A DNA stretch of 64,000 bases, taken from contig CAZVJW010000001.1 in NCBI GenBank assembly GCA_964627535.1, positions 62,001 through 126,000 on the forward strand, read 5' to 3'. Below the pieces are notes generated by a model that ran no database searches, had not been told where the DNA came from, and saw only the letters and a program-made list of their open reading frames with translations. Below are positions 45,813 to 54,279 of the stretch, piece after piece (positions within the stretch are counted from its first letter, which is position 1; each line of letters opens with the position of its first letter). The stretch comes from UBA1447 sp964627535. GTDB taxonomy: Bacteria > Bacillota > Clostridia > Oscillospirales > Acutalibacteraceae. A program made the translations under genes and the position numbers.

Positions 45813-45910
45813 TGTCATTCCTGCCACAGATATGTGGCTTATCTAAACGCAGTGAAGAATCTTTCTACAATGGAGATCAAGATCCTTCGTCGTACCTCCT
45901 CAGGATGACA
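45813..45910. repeat. imperfect palindromic intergenic repeat with TGTCAT ends
   Basis: The ends are TGTCATTCCTG on the left and CAGGATGACA on the right, giving inverted repeats with TGTCATCCTGAGG. Inside, AGTGAAGAATCTT and AAGATCCTTCGT are mutually complementary with mismatches. Sequences of this type (TCATCCTGAG...GAAGATTCTTC) are widespread dispersed repeats in bacteria. It is unrelated to the two element families above. Its right end supplies the last codons and stop of the DUF4180 gene. Confidence 0.75.
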
Positions 45911-46259
45911 TTTCAAACGCCGCAAGCCCCTCTTCCAATGTGCCTTTAAAAAATACGTTATTGCTGTTGTTGCTTTCATAGATAAAATCGCGCAGGCTCT
46001 TGCTTGTGTACCCACTGAAGTCGCCGATGATGGCAACCTTCAGATGATAATTCGAGAACTTCTGAAGGACTTCGCCGGCATTTCCGGTTTTGAGGTCGAA
46101 AAATTTATCGCCCAGACTTTCCTTATATATAATGATACCCTTGCATTGATGGGTAAATACGGCATCGGCAATGATGTCCAGGATATCCTGAACATCGCTA
46201 ATCTTTTCATCTTTTGCTATTGCGGCTAATTTAATTTCGTTCTTATTTAATATTTTCAT
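45900..46259 (-). CDS. DUF4180 domain protein
   Basis: Small cytosolic protein of 119 residues matching the DUF4180 family as I know it: AAIAKDEKISDVQDILDIIA at the start, CKGIIIYKESLGDKFFDL, and the conserved SKSLRDFIYESN near the C-terminus. The function is unknown; the fold is predicted to be alpha/beta. The final codons (MSS and stop) fall in the palindromic repeat at 45813-45910, so the original C-terminus may have been replaced. The ribosome binding site is weak (GAGGCG). It follows the CD3324-like gene by 13 bases and is probably co-transcribed. Confidence 0.85.
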   Translation of the reverse strand: MKILNKNEIKLAAIAKDEKISDVQDILDIIADAVFTHQCKGIIIYKESLGDKFFDLKTGNAGEVLQKFSNYHLKVAIIGDFSGYTSKSLRDFIYESNNSNNVFFKGTLEEGLAAFEMSS

Positions 46260-46272
46260 TTGTAACAGCGCC

Positions 46273-46530
46273 TCATTTATACACTATTTTTCTGACCGTC
46301 TCAGGCGAAAGGCAATATTCTTCCGCAAGGTTATCTATACTTACTTTGTGATAGAATTTGAATCGAATTTCCTCGTTTCGCTGTTCATAGAAAATCTTTG
46401 CACCGGAGCCATCTCCCCATTTTCTCCGTTCCCTGGCTTTCGGAATATACAAAGCTTCACCCTCGGCATATTTCTGAACCTCTTTAAGAAGCTCATCCGG
46501 AAGAATATCCGATGCATTTCGGTATTTCAT
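46273..46530 (-). CDS. CD3324-family small protein (HTH-like)
   Basis: 85-residue protein typical of Clostridia. ASDILPDELLKEVQKYAEGE begins it and VSIDNLAEEYCLSPETVRKI ends it; the last segment looks like a helix-turn-helix of the resolvase/sigma-like type, so DNA binding and regulation are plausible. A basic middle (PKARERRKWG) supports this. ATG 46530 is chosen because GAGGAG is 9 bases upstream; a TTG two codons earlier is too close to that site. It lies between the DUF4180 and nucleotidyltransferase-like genes. Confidence 0.85.
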   Translation of the reverse strand: MKYRNASDILPDELLKEVQKYAEGEALYIPKARERRKWGDGSGAKIFYEQRNEEIRFKFYHKVSIDNLAEEYCLSPETVRKIVYK

Positions 46531-46550
46531 TGTCAATGCTCCTCAATTCT

Positions 46551-47636
46551 TCAGTTTTGTGCTAGGAAGTCCTCCACAGTGTCATATTTGTTTATTTTTA
46601 CACCGTGATTTTCAATTTCATCTACAATGTACTTTTCAAATTCGATACTGCGGTTTTTCAGTTCGGTAAGGTTTTCGGCTTGGTAACAGCCGAGTAAATC
46701 CATTTCGGCAAGCCCAAATTCCTTCTCGACTACCATCAGTTCTCTTTGCAGATAACATGCCACGGCAAACGCTTGATGGACATCTGCAATATCGCAGTAA
46801 TACCGCAACCTGCGCCAAATCAGTGAAAGCTCCTGATACCAATTCGCCAAATCAGTGAAATTATTGTTTATCATCGGATGAGTTTGTACCGGCTTGTGAC
46901 CGGCGATAAAACGACGTGTAACGCTAATCAGCAGATGCGATAAGTTTTTCAATTCATCCGCCGTCTTGGCATTGATAACCGCATTGCTATATTCAATAAA
47001 GCTTTCCGGAAGCTCTTTTGCCTCTGCACAGCTTTTCGAAAGCTCCTCTTCCTCCGGCAGTTCACACTGCCGTTTGCCAAATACGGAACGGTATCTCCCA
47101 AAATCGGTGTGGTAAGTGCCGTTCAAATACGCCACGGCTTCCGAAAGATAATCGACCACAAAGCATGACGCCATGCGCACCTTATAAAGCGCATCCTCAA
47201 ACATCATTGTGCGATACAAATCCATGGCAACATCTAATCTTTCCAACGCTTTTTTATAGGTAAAATCTGTGTCGGCAAGGTTATCAAACAGCTTTTGCCT
47301 CAGAGCTAGAAAACGGTTTTCCTGTTCCGGGCTTTTACTATAAAGAATTTTGGCATTGCCTAAACAAAGAGTACCTCTATCATCGAGATTTGCTGTTCTT
47401 TCTGTACGCTCCCAAGTACGGGGATATAGATCATACCCAATACCGTTAATGATGACTTCCAGACTTAGTTCTTCACCTCTTTCGGTGGCGGGAACAAAGT
47501 AGTCAAAGCATTCGCCGTGCCTGTCGCCGTTAACCGAATTGCCTTCAACCGCTATGAGCAGTACCACATCGTCGGGATAGTCTGTTTTGATTTTGTTTAT
47601 AGCCCATTCGGTGAGCTTTTGTGTTGTGTTGTTCAT
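46551..47636 (-). CDS. nucleotidyltransferase-like protein of unknown function
   Basis: Protein of 361 residues. The N-terminal LLIAVEGNSVNGDRHGECFD followed by LEVIINGIGYDLYPRTWE resembles a pol-beta-type nucleotidyltransferase with a G-[SN]-x10-D-x-D-like pattern in which metal ligands are partly altered. The C-terminal 250 residues are all helical, as in the HEPN-like halves of aminoglycoside-adenylyltransferase relatives. The substrate is unknown and the enzyme could be inactive. ATG 47636 has AAAGGTGG about 9 bases upstream; the frame extends 26 codons further but without a start signal. Confidence 0.6.
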   Translation of the reverse strand: MNNTTQKLTEWAINKIKTDYPDDVVLLIAVEGNSVNGDRHGECFDYFVPATERGEELSLEVIINGIGYDLYPRTWERTERTANLDDRGTLCLGNAKILYSKSPEQENRFLALRQKLFDNLADTDFTYKKALERLDVAMDLYRTMMFEDALYKVRMASCFVVDYLSEAVAYLNGTYHTDFGRYRSVFGKRQCELPEEEELSKSCAEAKELPESFIEYSNAVINAKTADELKNLSHLLISVTRRFIAGHKPVQTHPMINNNFTDLANWYQELSLIWRRLRYYCDIADVHQAFAVACYLQRELMVVEKEFGLAEMDLLGCYQAENLTELKNRSIEFEKYIVDEIENHGVKINKYDTVEDFLAQN

Positions 47637-47743
47637 ATAACAGCCACCTTTAAATTTATTAGTAAGCAACGGCCGTTTACTTACAGTACCATCATACGGA
47701 TTAATCCTTAACAAAACAATGCCGAAGTTAATTACAATAATTT

Positions 47744-48802
47744 TTAACCTTCCTTACCCGTCACAAACACAACAGCAAATTCGGTTTCAAATTGCCTTTC
47801 TATATTTAACCCTGCTTGCCTAATTCGGTTTTCTGTATCCTCAGCGTTGTCGGGGAACAAAACAATCTTTCTTGTGCCGTAGTCCAAAACTCTATCTTGG
47901 TTCTTAGAAATAGATAAGACAAACCGGCCGTTTGGGGTTAACAAACTCGCAATTTTGTTGATTGCCGCTTGCTTATCCCGGATATGCATAAAGGTAAGCG
48001 ATGAATAGATCACATCAAACTTACTGTCAAATTGATAGTCAAAAAAGTCAGCACAAATTAAATTTAAGTTAGTAAAGGCGTTTAAATTAATCTTTGCGCG
48101 TTCAATGGTCTTTGGCGAATAATCTATGCCGGTAAAGCTTTTGCAATTGCCGCAAACCTTTAGAGCGAGCCTGCCGGTGCCGACACCGATTTCAAGGACG
48201 GTTTTGTTTTCTGCAAGCTGCAGTTGGTTAATAAATCCTTGCCCATCCCATTTATCCATATACACCTGCGCCTCTATCGGGTCGCGGGTAGGATCGTTGT
48301 CTTCATCGACAAGGCTTTCGTAGTGCTGCTTGACCGTTGAACCCAATACTAATGTAGGAAAAACGCGTCCGCCTTTTTTTTGCAGGGTAGCCCCCTGCCT
48401 TTTCCACAAGGCAATAGAAGCAAGGTTATGTTTTTGGATACTGCAGTATAAAGTTTCAAATCCGGCTTGCCGGGCTTCCTCAATGGCAATCTCAAAAGCC
48501 TTTGTCGTACATCCTTTACCCCAGCGATTGCTCTCAACCCAATAACCGCATTGGGCCGTTTTGTTCGCAAAGTCACGGTGGCTTATAGATATTGAGCCAA
48601 TCGGAACAGCATCCTGCAAAATGCAATAACAAACGCTATTGGTTTTAACTTCCCATGCTTTGCAAACCGAATAATACTCATCAGCACTTGTTTGCTTAAT
48701 CGGTTTTGATGACGACAGCTCCCTGTGCAGTATTTCGTCCGTGCTTAGAATCTCCGAAAGCCGTTTGCTGTGTAAAATATTTAATGGCTCTATAGTAATC
48801 AT
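47744..48802 (-). CDS. fusion of GNAT acetyltransferase and class I methyltransferase
   Basis: Two enzymes in one 352-residue chain. Residues 1-165 are a GNAT domain of the RimJ/RimL type (CGYWVESNRWGKGCTTKAFE is the acetyl-CoA loop; LYCSIQKHNLASIALWKRQG). Residues 180-352 are a SAM-dependent methyltransferase (VLEIGVGTGRLALKV; DVIYSSLTFMHIRDKQ). No internal start with a ribosome binding site is visible at the junction. It may modify one small molecule or peptide at two places. GAGGGT precedes the ATG. It is followed upstream by a second methyltransferase gene 9 bases away. Confidence 0.88.
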   Translation of the reverse strand: MITIEPLNILHSKRLSEILSTDEILHRELSSSKPIKQTSADEYYSVCKAWEVKTNSVCYCILQDAVPIGSISISHRDFANKTAQCGYWVESNRWGKGCTTKAFEIAIEEARQAGFETLYCSIQKHNLASIALWKRQGATLQKKGGRVFPTLVLGSTVKQHYESLVDEDNDPTRDPIEAQVYMDKWDGQGFINQLQLAENKTVLEIGVGTGRLALKVCGNCKSFTGIDYSPKTIERAKINLNAFTNLNLICADFFDYQFDSKFDVIYSSLTFMHIRDKQAAINKIASLLTPNGRFVLSISKNQDRVLDYGTRKIVLFPDNAEDTENRIRQAGLNIERQFETEFAVVFVTGKEG

Positions 48803-48811
48803 TTCATACCC

Positions 48812-49612
48812 TCACTTTACCCCAAGTCTCATTCGATAGCAAAAATCAAGTTCAAATTCTTGATCGCCAAAGGTATCTTTGACGACAGCTTTAAAATCAT
48901 CAAGCTGTCCGGTTATTAACTTCGGTTTAGCTTTTATAATATTTTGCAAGCCGCCTTGACTCAAGGCTAAATTTATCAACCGTTCGGCGTTGCATTTCTC
49001 GGTGTTTGAAAAAACGATTTCCCTGGCAAACCGGAAATAACCGCTTTCTTCTATGTTTTTCAAATGGTTGTTTTTATCCCATCGCCTGAAGCTGTCTTTT
49101 AAACCGGTGTTCGCCTGTTCGATAAGTTCTGCTTGCTTAAACAGGTCATTATAGGCTTTTTCCGCCTGCCAGCCGCAAACAGGAGGCCAGTCGCAGTCCA
49201 CAGATGCAAACATACCGTTTCTTTTGAGAATTCGATTAATTTCACATAATGTTTGCACCGGTTCCATCCAGTGGAAGGATTGAGAGCAAATAACGGCATC
49301 GGCGAAGTCATCTTCTATTCCGGTTTCATGTGAAAAAGCCTGACGAAAAGACATGCTTCCGGTTTGCTTTTTCCGCGCAACCGCTAACATATCTTCATTG
49401 GGGTCTAACCCAATCACTTCATTGCAGTGATTGTGCCATACAATTGTGGAAAGCCCTGTACCGCAGCCCAGGTCAACTACCTTATCGGGATTACCGCCCA
49501 AATATTTTTTAATGACATTAACAGGGTAATTCGGCATAACCGGGCGTGCCTGCTCATAAAGCTTGGCAAATCCAAGAAACCTGTTCGCATTTTTTTCAGC
49601 TTCGCTGTTCAC
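48812..49612 (-). CDS. class I SAM-dependent methyltransferase
   Basis: Cytosolic methyltransferase of 266 residues. Motif I is VVDLGCGTGLSTIVW, the acidic end of strand 2 is VIGLDPNEDML, and the post-motif FADAVICSQSFHWMEP is typical of the UbiE/TehB-like type 11 group. The C-terminal helical half probably binds substrate. It begins at GTG 49612 with GGGAG upstream. The substrate is unknown, and the neighbouring GNAT-methyltransferase fusion may act in the same pathway. Confidence 0.88.
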   Translation of the reverse strand: MNSEAEKNANRFLGFAKLYEQARPVMPNYPVNVIKKYLGGNPDKVVDLGCGTGLSTIVWHNHCNEVIGLDPNEDMLAVARKKQTGSMSFRQAFSHETGIEDDFADAVICSQSFHWMEPVQTLCEINRILKRNGMFASVDCDWPPVCGWQAEKAYNDLFKQAELIEQANTGLKDSFRRWDKNNHLKNIEESGYFRFAREIVFSNTEKCNAERLINLALSQGGLQNIIKAKPKLITGQLDDFKAVVKDTFGDQEFELDFCYRMRLGVK

Positions 49613-49639
49613 AACACATCTCCCAAAAGTGAATTTTCT

Positions 49640-50335
49640 TTATTCATTCAAATATTTCAGCGTATATGGGCAAACAACAATACACTTCCCGCACTGGGTG
49701 ATTTCAATACCAAAGCTTTGCATGGCTCTTTCTCTCGCAATTTTTCTGCAAAGGGGTGCGTCGAAAATTTCATCGCGATGAGTGTCAACCGTCCAGTTCT
49801 TGCCGAGAACCGCGCCTGCGGGGCAGGCATTCGTGCAAACCAAGCAATCCCCGCATTTTGATTTGTTTATCGGTATAGCGGTTTTCAACGGCGCGTTGGT
49901 TAGAATGGAAGATATCCTGACCATTGAACCAAATTTTTCCGTTACCAGCAAGGCGCTTTTGCCAATCCAACCGAGGCCTGCGCGGGTGGCAACGGTTTTG
50001 TGCGGCAATCTGGATTCATTCTCGGTCTCCCACTGTTTCACATAATCCATTGTCTGTGCCACTGCTTCGTAACCGAGCATTTGAAGAGCTTCGGCGCCAA
50101 GCTTTACCAATAAATCGAGCTTTTTGTTCAGAAGATTGTATTGGTCATAATATTCCTTGGTTGGCATTTCTGCAATATCCCGGATAACCGTTTTTGGATA
50201 TTTCACCGCAACGGCAATACCAACAGGCAGGCTGCACCGTAAGTTCGGCGGCAGTTGTGTTAAATCCCCAAAGCCGACAAGGTCAGCCCCGTGGCACAGC
50301 AATTCATCTTTTACAAATTCGTTTATATTGTTCAT
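49640..50335 (-). CDS. short epoxyqueuosine reductase-like iron-sulfur protein
   Basis: 231-residue protein with two [4Fe-4S] sites at the C-terminal end, CGDCLVCTNACPAG and CGKCIVVCPYTLKY, preceded by a domain like the N-terminal half of QueG (AVKYPKTVI, TRAGLGWIGKSALLVTEKFG). It lacks the HEAT-like tail of full QueG (about 380 residues), so it is a short paralogue common in anaerobes and perhaps a corrinoid-linked reductase. It overlaps the kinase gene by 4 bases (ATGA) with GAGGT upstream. A role in queuosine synthesis is doubtful. Confidence 0.78.
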   Translation of the reverse strand: MNNINEFVKDELLCHGADLVGFGDLTQLPPNLRCSLPVGIAVAVKYPKTVIRDIAEMPTKEYYDQYNLLNKKLDLLVKLGAEALQMLGYEAVAQTMDYVKQWETENESRLPHKTVATRAGLGWIGKSALLVTEKFGSMVRISSILTNAPLKTAIPINKSKCGDCLVCTNACPAGAVLGKNWTVDTHRDEIFDAPLCRKIARERAMQSFGIEITQCGKCIVVCPYTLKYLNE

Positions 50336-50931
50336 ACATTAACCTCAATTTTCAACTCGTTGCAGATTTTTGTTTTTACTTCACCTGTACTTTCATCTTC
50401 GTTTATTAAAATATATTTCCGGTTTTTTAACTTACATTGCTCTAATAAATAATTATTGTGCCACAACGAACGGTATAAATAGTTTCCCAGCATCTTTTTC
50501 GGATTGCTTGCTTCTTTGCAGAATAATTTATTATTTTCCAGTCTTTTCGCCAACAAATTTTCATTGGCAATCAGCCATACTGACTTTACTTCCTCGGTTT
50601 CTAACCCATCCAACATATCCGGATATATCGCCCAGCCTTCAATAATAACCGGAGCTCCCCAAGAGCTGTGAATATCAACAAGCCTTTTTATCGCCGGTTT
50701 TATTTGCGCGTGATACACTTTTATATCTTCAATCAGTTTTTCTTTATCGGTGTTACTGTAATAATCTATATAATTTTGACCTTTCATGGGGTTAATATCC
50801 GTTACAGTCTGCAAAACTTCTCCTATATCATCGGTAGATATACAAGCCCGGTTGAGCTTTGAAGCAAGTGCTATTGCAATTGTCGATTTTCCGGTCATCG
50901 GACTGCCGCCGATTAAAATAACTTTATCCAT
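50332..50931 (-). CDS. P-loop kinase-like NTPase
   Basis: 199-residue ATP-binding protein. The Walker A motif is GGSPMTGKSTIA at residues 8-19; a conserved ISTDDIGE follows strand 2, and VIIEGWAIYPDML resembles the 2-phosphoglycerate kinase and uridine-kinase-like groups. Likely phosphorylates a small molecule. GAGGT precedes the ATG. It is the first gene of the minus-strand run that continues to 44987. The 291-base gap upstream (50932-51223) shows no gene; I see no convincing promoter there. Confidence 0.75.
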   Translation of the reverse strand: MDKVILIGGSPMTGKSTIAIALASKLNRACISTDDIGEVLQTVTDINPMKGQNYIDYYSNTDKEKLIEDIKVYHAQIKPAIKRLVDIHSSWGAPVIIEGWAIYPDMLDGLETEEVKSVWLIANENLLAKRLENNKLFCKEASNPKKMLGNYLYRSLWHNNYLLEQCKLKNRKYILINEDESTGEVKTKICNELKIEVNV

Positions 50932-51223
50932 TTTTTACCTCAAAACAACTTTATAAAATTCTTCTGTACTTTTCTGGTATTTAGCCGCAATGCTCATAAA
51001 ACTGATGCGCGTCTGTCCGGTTGAACCCGGAAACAAACGGTTAATATTACTAAGCAAAGTTAAATATCGGTTTTAAATATAATAACATAGAATTAAATAA
51101 TGATCTACCATTTTTATAATCGTTTATTCACTTTCCCTTAAAACTTATTGACTTTGAACCCCAAAACCTTTAAAGTTTAATTAATATAATTTTACGTTAA
51201 ACCGATTTTAAGGGGTTGTAATT

Positions 51224-52975
51224 TTGACAAAGATCATCTCGATTATCATGACAATCGTATTATTCTTTTCCGGGCAAATGACCGGCATTTCATCATTTTT
51301 CAACGCGTTAAGCACTGCGCTGACAGGCGCGCCGTTATTTTCTCTCGGCAGTTTTGACAGCTTTTCGAGCGGGCTAGACGACGAAAACATTGTGAAACTT
51401 TCCACAAACACAGGCTATGTTGACGATATTTTACTGGTCTTTATGGAAAAGGTTTCGCTTTTTCAAAGGAACTCGATTTTTAAAAGTGTAGACGGGCGAT
51501 GCATAGGCTTCCTTGAACCTGCCAACCTTTTTGTTTTGCAGGTATCTTTTGACAATTTGGATGAATCCGAGGCCCTTTGCGAAAAGCTTATGCAGGAACC
51601 CGGTGTTGTTTTTGCTTCCGGAAGTTTTGCGTTTAAATATGAGGATGACTTTACCCCGAATGACCCGTTTGACGGCTTAAACAGCGGAAGCGACAAATGG
51701 GACGAAAGCAATCCCGGCGGCAGCACATGGTGGCTGGAGGCGATTGACGCCAGAAACGCATGGGGTTACAGCGATTATTTCAACCATATCAACATCGGCA
51801 TTGTTGATTCCGGATTTGAAACAAACCATCCGGAGTTAGACGGAAAAATCGTTTTTCCCTCGCGAATGCTGGCAAAACAAAATATACCCGATGCCCACGG
51901 CACACATGTTTCGGGAATCATTGCCGCAAAAGGCGATAACGGCGAAGGGATAAGCGGCATCTGCCAAAACTCCACGCTTACCTGCGTTGACTGGGAGCCT
52001 GAGAAAGGCCAGCTCTGGATAGCGGATTTAAGAATCATCTTTGGTGTGGGTTATGCCGTTAAAGCGGGCGCAAAAGTTGTTAACCTTTCGGTTGGCGCAT
52101 CGGGAAGCATCGCAAACGGTAAACCGGCTTATCCTGAACTTTGGATGGATACCGAAGCCGCGCTTGTTTCGGTTTACACCGCCCTTTTAGTCAAAGAAGG
52201 CTATGATTTTGTTATTGTCCAATCCGCCGGCAACGGCGACAGCAACGGCAATGCGGTTGACGCGTTCAACAACGGCTCCTTCTGCTGCATAACGGAAGAC
52301 AATTCTTTGTCTAAGCTTGTCGGCGTGCCCGCCAAGGATATTCTTGACAGAATTATTATTGCCGGCTGCGCAAGAAATCTCGGCAACGGTCAATTTATGC
52401 AGTCAAGCTTTTCAAATGTCGGCAGCAGAGTTGATATATGCGCGCCGGGTTCAAGTGTTTACAGCTGCAGTTCGGCTAAAAACAATTATTACCAGTATAT
52501 GTCCGGTACATCCATGGCCGCTCCGGTCATAACCGCTATCGCCTCGCTTGTCTGGTCGGTTAATCCCGCCCTTACAGGCGCGCAGGTGAAAGCAATCGTC
52601 TGCGATGACGCGAATACCCGGTATGATGTTCCTGAAACAAGCAATCATTTTTGGGCTACACCCGGTTTTCAAACCTACCGTTTAGTCAACGCGAAACTTG
52701 CGGTTGAAGCGGCGATAAAAACAATCACTCCCGTCGGCACAGTCAAAGGCAGGGCAGTTAACAGCATCGGCCAAGGAAAAGCTTGCGAAATTATTGCCGA
52801 CACCGGAAGCAATGAATACAGCTTCTGCGCAGGTTCGGACGGATATTTTGAATTTATACTACCGCCCGGCGAAGTTGTCATTAATCTGAGGAACTCGGAT
52901 TCCACCCTTACAACCATCAACGCAAGTGTAACAAATAATCAAACGCTGGATTTAACTAATGTTGTGATATTGTGA
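51224..52975 (+). CDS. secreted subtilisin-like serine protease (S8)
   Basis: Exported endopeptidase of 583 residues. It has a hydrophobic N-terminus (about 3-20), a propeptide-like region to about 160, then the catalytic domain with D195 in GIVDSGFETNHPEL, H225 in DAHGTHVSG, the oxyanion region QSAGNGDSNG and S430 in SGTSMAAP. Residues 500-583 form a small carboxypeptidase-regulatory-like beta domain (GTVKGRAVNSIGQGKACEI). Translation starts at TTG 51224 after AAGGGG. Probably degrades host or dietary protein outside the cell. The sialidase-like gene follows after 27 bases. Confidence 0.9.
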   Translation: MTKIISIIMTIVLFFSGQMTGISSFFNALSTALTGAPLFSLGSFDSFSSGLDDENIVKLSTNTGYVDDILLVFMEKVSLFQRNSIFKSVDGRCIGFLEPANLFVLQVSFDNLDESEALCEKLMQEPGVVFASGSFAFKYEDDFTPNDPFDGLNSGSDKWDESNPGGSTWWLEAIDARNAWGYSDYFNHINIGIVDSGFETNHPELDGKIVFPSRMLAKQNIPDAHGTHVSGIIAAKGDNGEGISGICQNSTLTCVDWEPEKGQLWIADLRIIFGVGYAVKAGAKVVNLSVGASGSIANGKPAYPELWMDTEAALVSVYTALLVKEGYDFVIVQSAGNGDSNGNAVDAFNNGSFCCITEDNSLSKLVGVPAKDILDRIIIAGCARNLGNGQFMQSSFSNVGSRVDICAPGSSVYSCSSAKNNYYQYMSGTSMAAPVITAIASLVWSVNPALTGAQVKAIVCDDANTRYDVPETSNHFWATPGFQTYRLVNAKLAVEAAIKTITPVGTVKGRAVNSIGQGKACEIIADTGSNEYSFCAGSDGYFEFILPPGEVVINLRNSDSTLTTINASVTNNQTLDLTNVVIL

Positions 52976-53002
52976 AATAATAAATATATTATGAGGTAAC
53001 CT

Positions 53003-54097
53003 ATGAAAAACGCAAAAATAATCAATCACGGCATTGTGTACCGCAATATCGGCAGCCCATTTTGCTACCATGGATGGCCAAGCATCTGCAAACTGGATGA
53101 TGGCGCTTTTGCGGCGGTCTGGTCCGGTTTTCGGACCGCGCATGTTTGCCCATATGGAAAGACAGCAATGAGCATCAGTCGCGACGTAGGCAAGACCTGG
53201 TGCAGCCCGATGATTGTGAATGACACACCGCTTGATGACAGAGATGCCGGAATAGTCAACACCGGAAACAATTCACTGCTGTTAACCTGGTTCTGCCACC
53301 CAAAGGAATGGATGATAAACACCGCTATGCCGAAAGGGTTAAAAAGTCTTCCTGCGGAAATAGCTTCGCTCTATGAGGCTTATACGGGCTTTTATAACAC
53401 CTTACCGGAAGACGAGGCAAAAGGCGGCTCCTTTGTCCGATTAAGCCACGACAACGGCACAACATGGGGTGAAACCATCAGGGTACCTGTTTCTTCTCCG
53501 CACGGGCCGAATGTCCTTGCAGACGGAAGCCTTGTTTACCTTGGCAAGGTGCTTTTTGAGGAGAACAGCGATGTTGCCGCCTATAAAAGCACCGATAAAG
53601 GCGCGATATGGTCACTTCTCTCAACATTGAAGATGCCCGATGGAATGCCTTTGGATTTATTCCATGAGCCTCATGTGGCCGAAATGCCCGACGGCAGCCT
53701 GCTCGGCGCAATTCGTGTCCATGGCGAGGATTATTTTTCGGTATACTTAACCCGTTCTGCCGACAAAGGTAATACATGGTCAATCCCCGAGCCGCTGGTT
53801 CCAATCGGTTCAGTCGAAAGAGTCTGCGGTTCTCCCCCACATTTACTCGTCCATTCGTCAGGCGCGGTCATTTGCAGTATCGGCCGCAGAAAAGAACCCC
53901 GCGGCGAGCATGTTTTGGTCAGCATGGACTGCGGACATACCTGGGAAGAATTTGTTTTGAGGGATGATTTGTTAAATTGGGACCTTGGATATCCGGCTTC
54001 GGTTGAGCTTGCGGACGGGTCAGTTTTAACAGTCTATTACCAGCGGTTTGAAGAAGATAATGTAACATCAATTTTATATACAAACTGGAGACTTTAA
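53003..54097 (+). CDS. BNR-repeat sialidase-like protein
   Basis: Six-bladed propeller protein of 364 residues with five Asp boxes (S-x-D-x-G-x-x-W): SRDVGKTW at 59, SHDNGTTW at 148, STDKGAIW at 196, SADKGNTW at 252 and SMDCGHTW at 308. It is related to exo-alpha-sialidases (GH33), but it has no signal peptide and I did not find a clear FRIP-type arginine motif, so it could be an intracellular sialidase or another propeller hydrolase. GAGGT precedes the ATG. It follows the subtilisin gene closely and ends at a strong terminator. Confidence 0.75.
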   Translation: MKNAKIINHGIVYRNIGSPFCYHGWPSICKLDDGAFAAVWSGFRTAHVCPYGKTAMSISRDVGKTWCSPMIVNDTPLDDRDAGIVNTGNNSLLLTWFCHPKEWMINTAMPKGLKSLPAEIASLYEAYTGFYNTLPEDEAKGGSFVRLSHDNGTTWGETIRVPVSSPHGPNVLADGSLVYLGKVLFEENSDVAAYKSTDKGAIWSLLSTLKMPDGMPLDLFHEPHVAEMPDGSLLGAIRVHGEDYFSVYLTRSADKGNTWSIPEPLVPIGSVERVCGSPPHLLVHSSGAVICSIGRRKEPRGEHVLVSMDCGHTWEEFVLRDDLLNWDLGYPASVELADGSVLTVYYQRFEEDNVTSILYTNWRL

Positions 54098-54119
54098 GAC
54101 CTGTTCGGATTCAACAATT

Positions 54120-54155
54120 AACCGTTTCGATAACATAATCGCAACGGTTTTTTTT
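54120..54155 (+). terminator. intrinsic terminator after the sialidase-like gene
   Basis: AACCGTT-T-CGAT and ATCG-C-AACGGTT form an 11-bp stem with one mismatch around a 6-base loop, followed by eight T. Confidence 0.9.
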
Positions 54156-54216
54156 GCGGAATACCATTCAATTTTGATAAGCATTAATATATTGTTAAAT
54201 ATTTATTCACAATAGG

Positions 54217-54244
54217 TTGACACGAACTAATATTGTGATACAAT
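54217..54244 (+). promoter_or_regulatory. promoter of the ribonucleotide reductase gene
   Basis: Consensus TTGACA (54217-54222), 16-base spacer and TACAAT (54239-54244), 35 bases before the ATG at 54280. No NrdR boxes or cobalamin riboswitch fit in the short leader. Confidence 0.75.
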
Positions 54245-54279
54245 ATCTTGTATGTCCGAAGATTTTAGGGGGAGAATTT

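Noticed and set aside
45839..46036. Short minus-strand frame beside DUF4180
   Set aside because: It overlaps the DUF4180 gene out of frame and lies in the palindromic repeat.
54217..54279. Upstream TTG start for the ribonucleotide reductase
   Set aside because: The TTG is the first half of the TTGACA -35 box; ATG 54280 has its own strong ribosome binding site.
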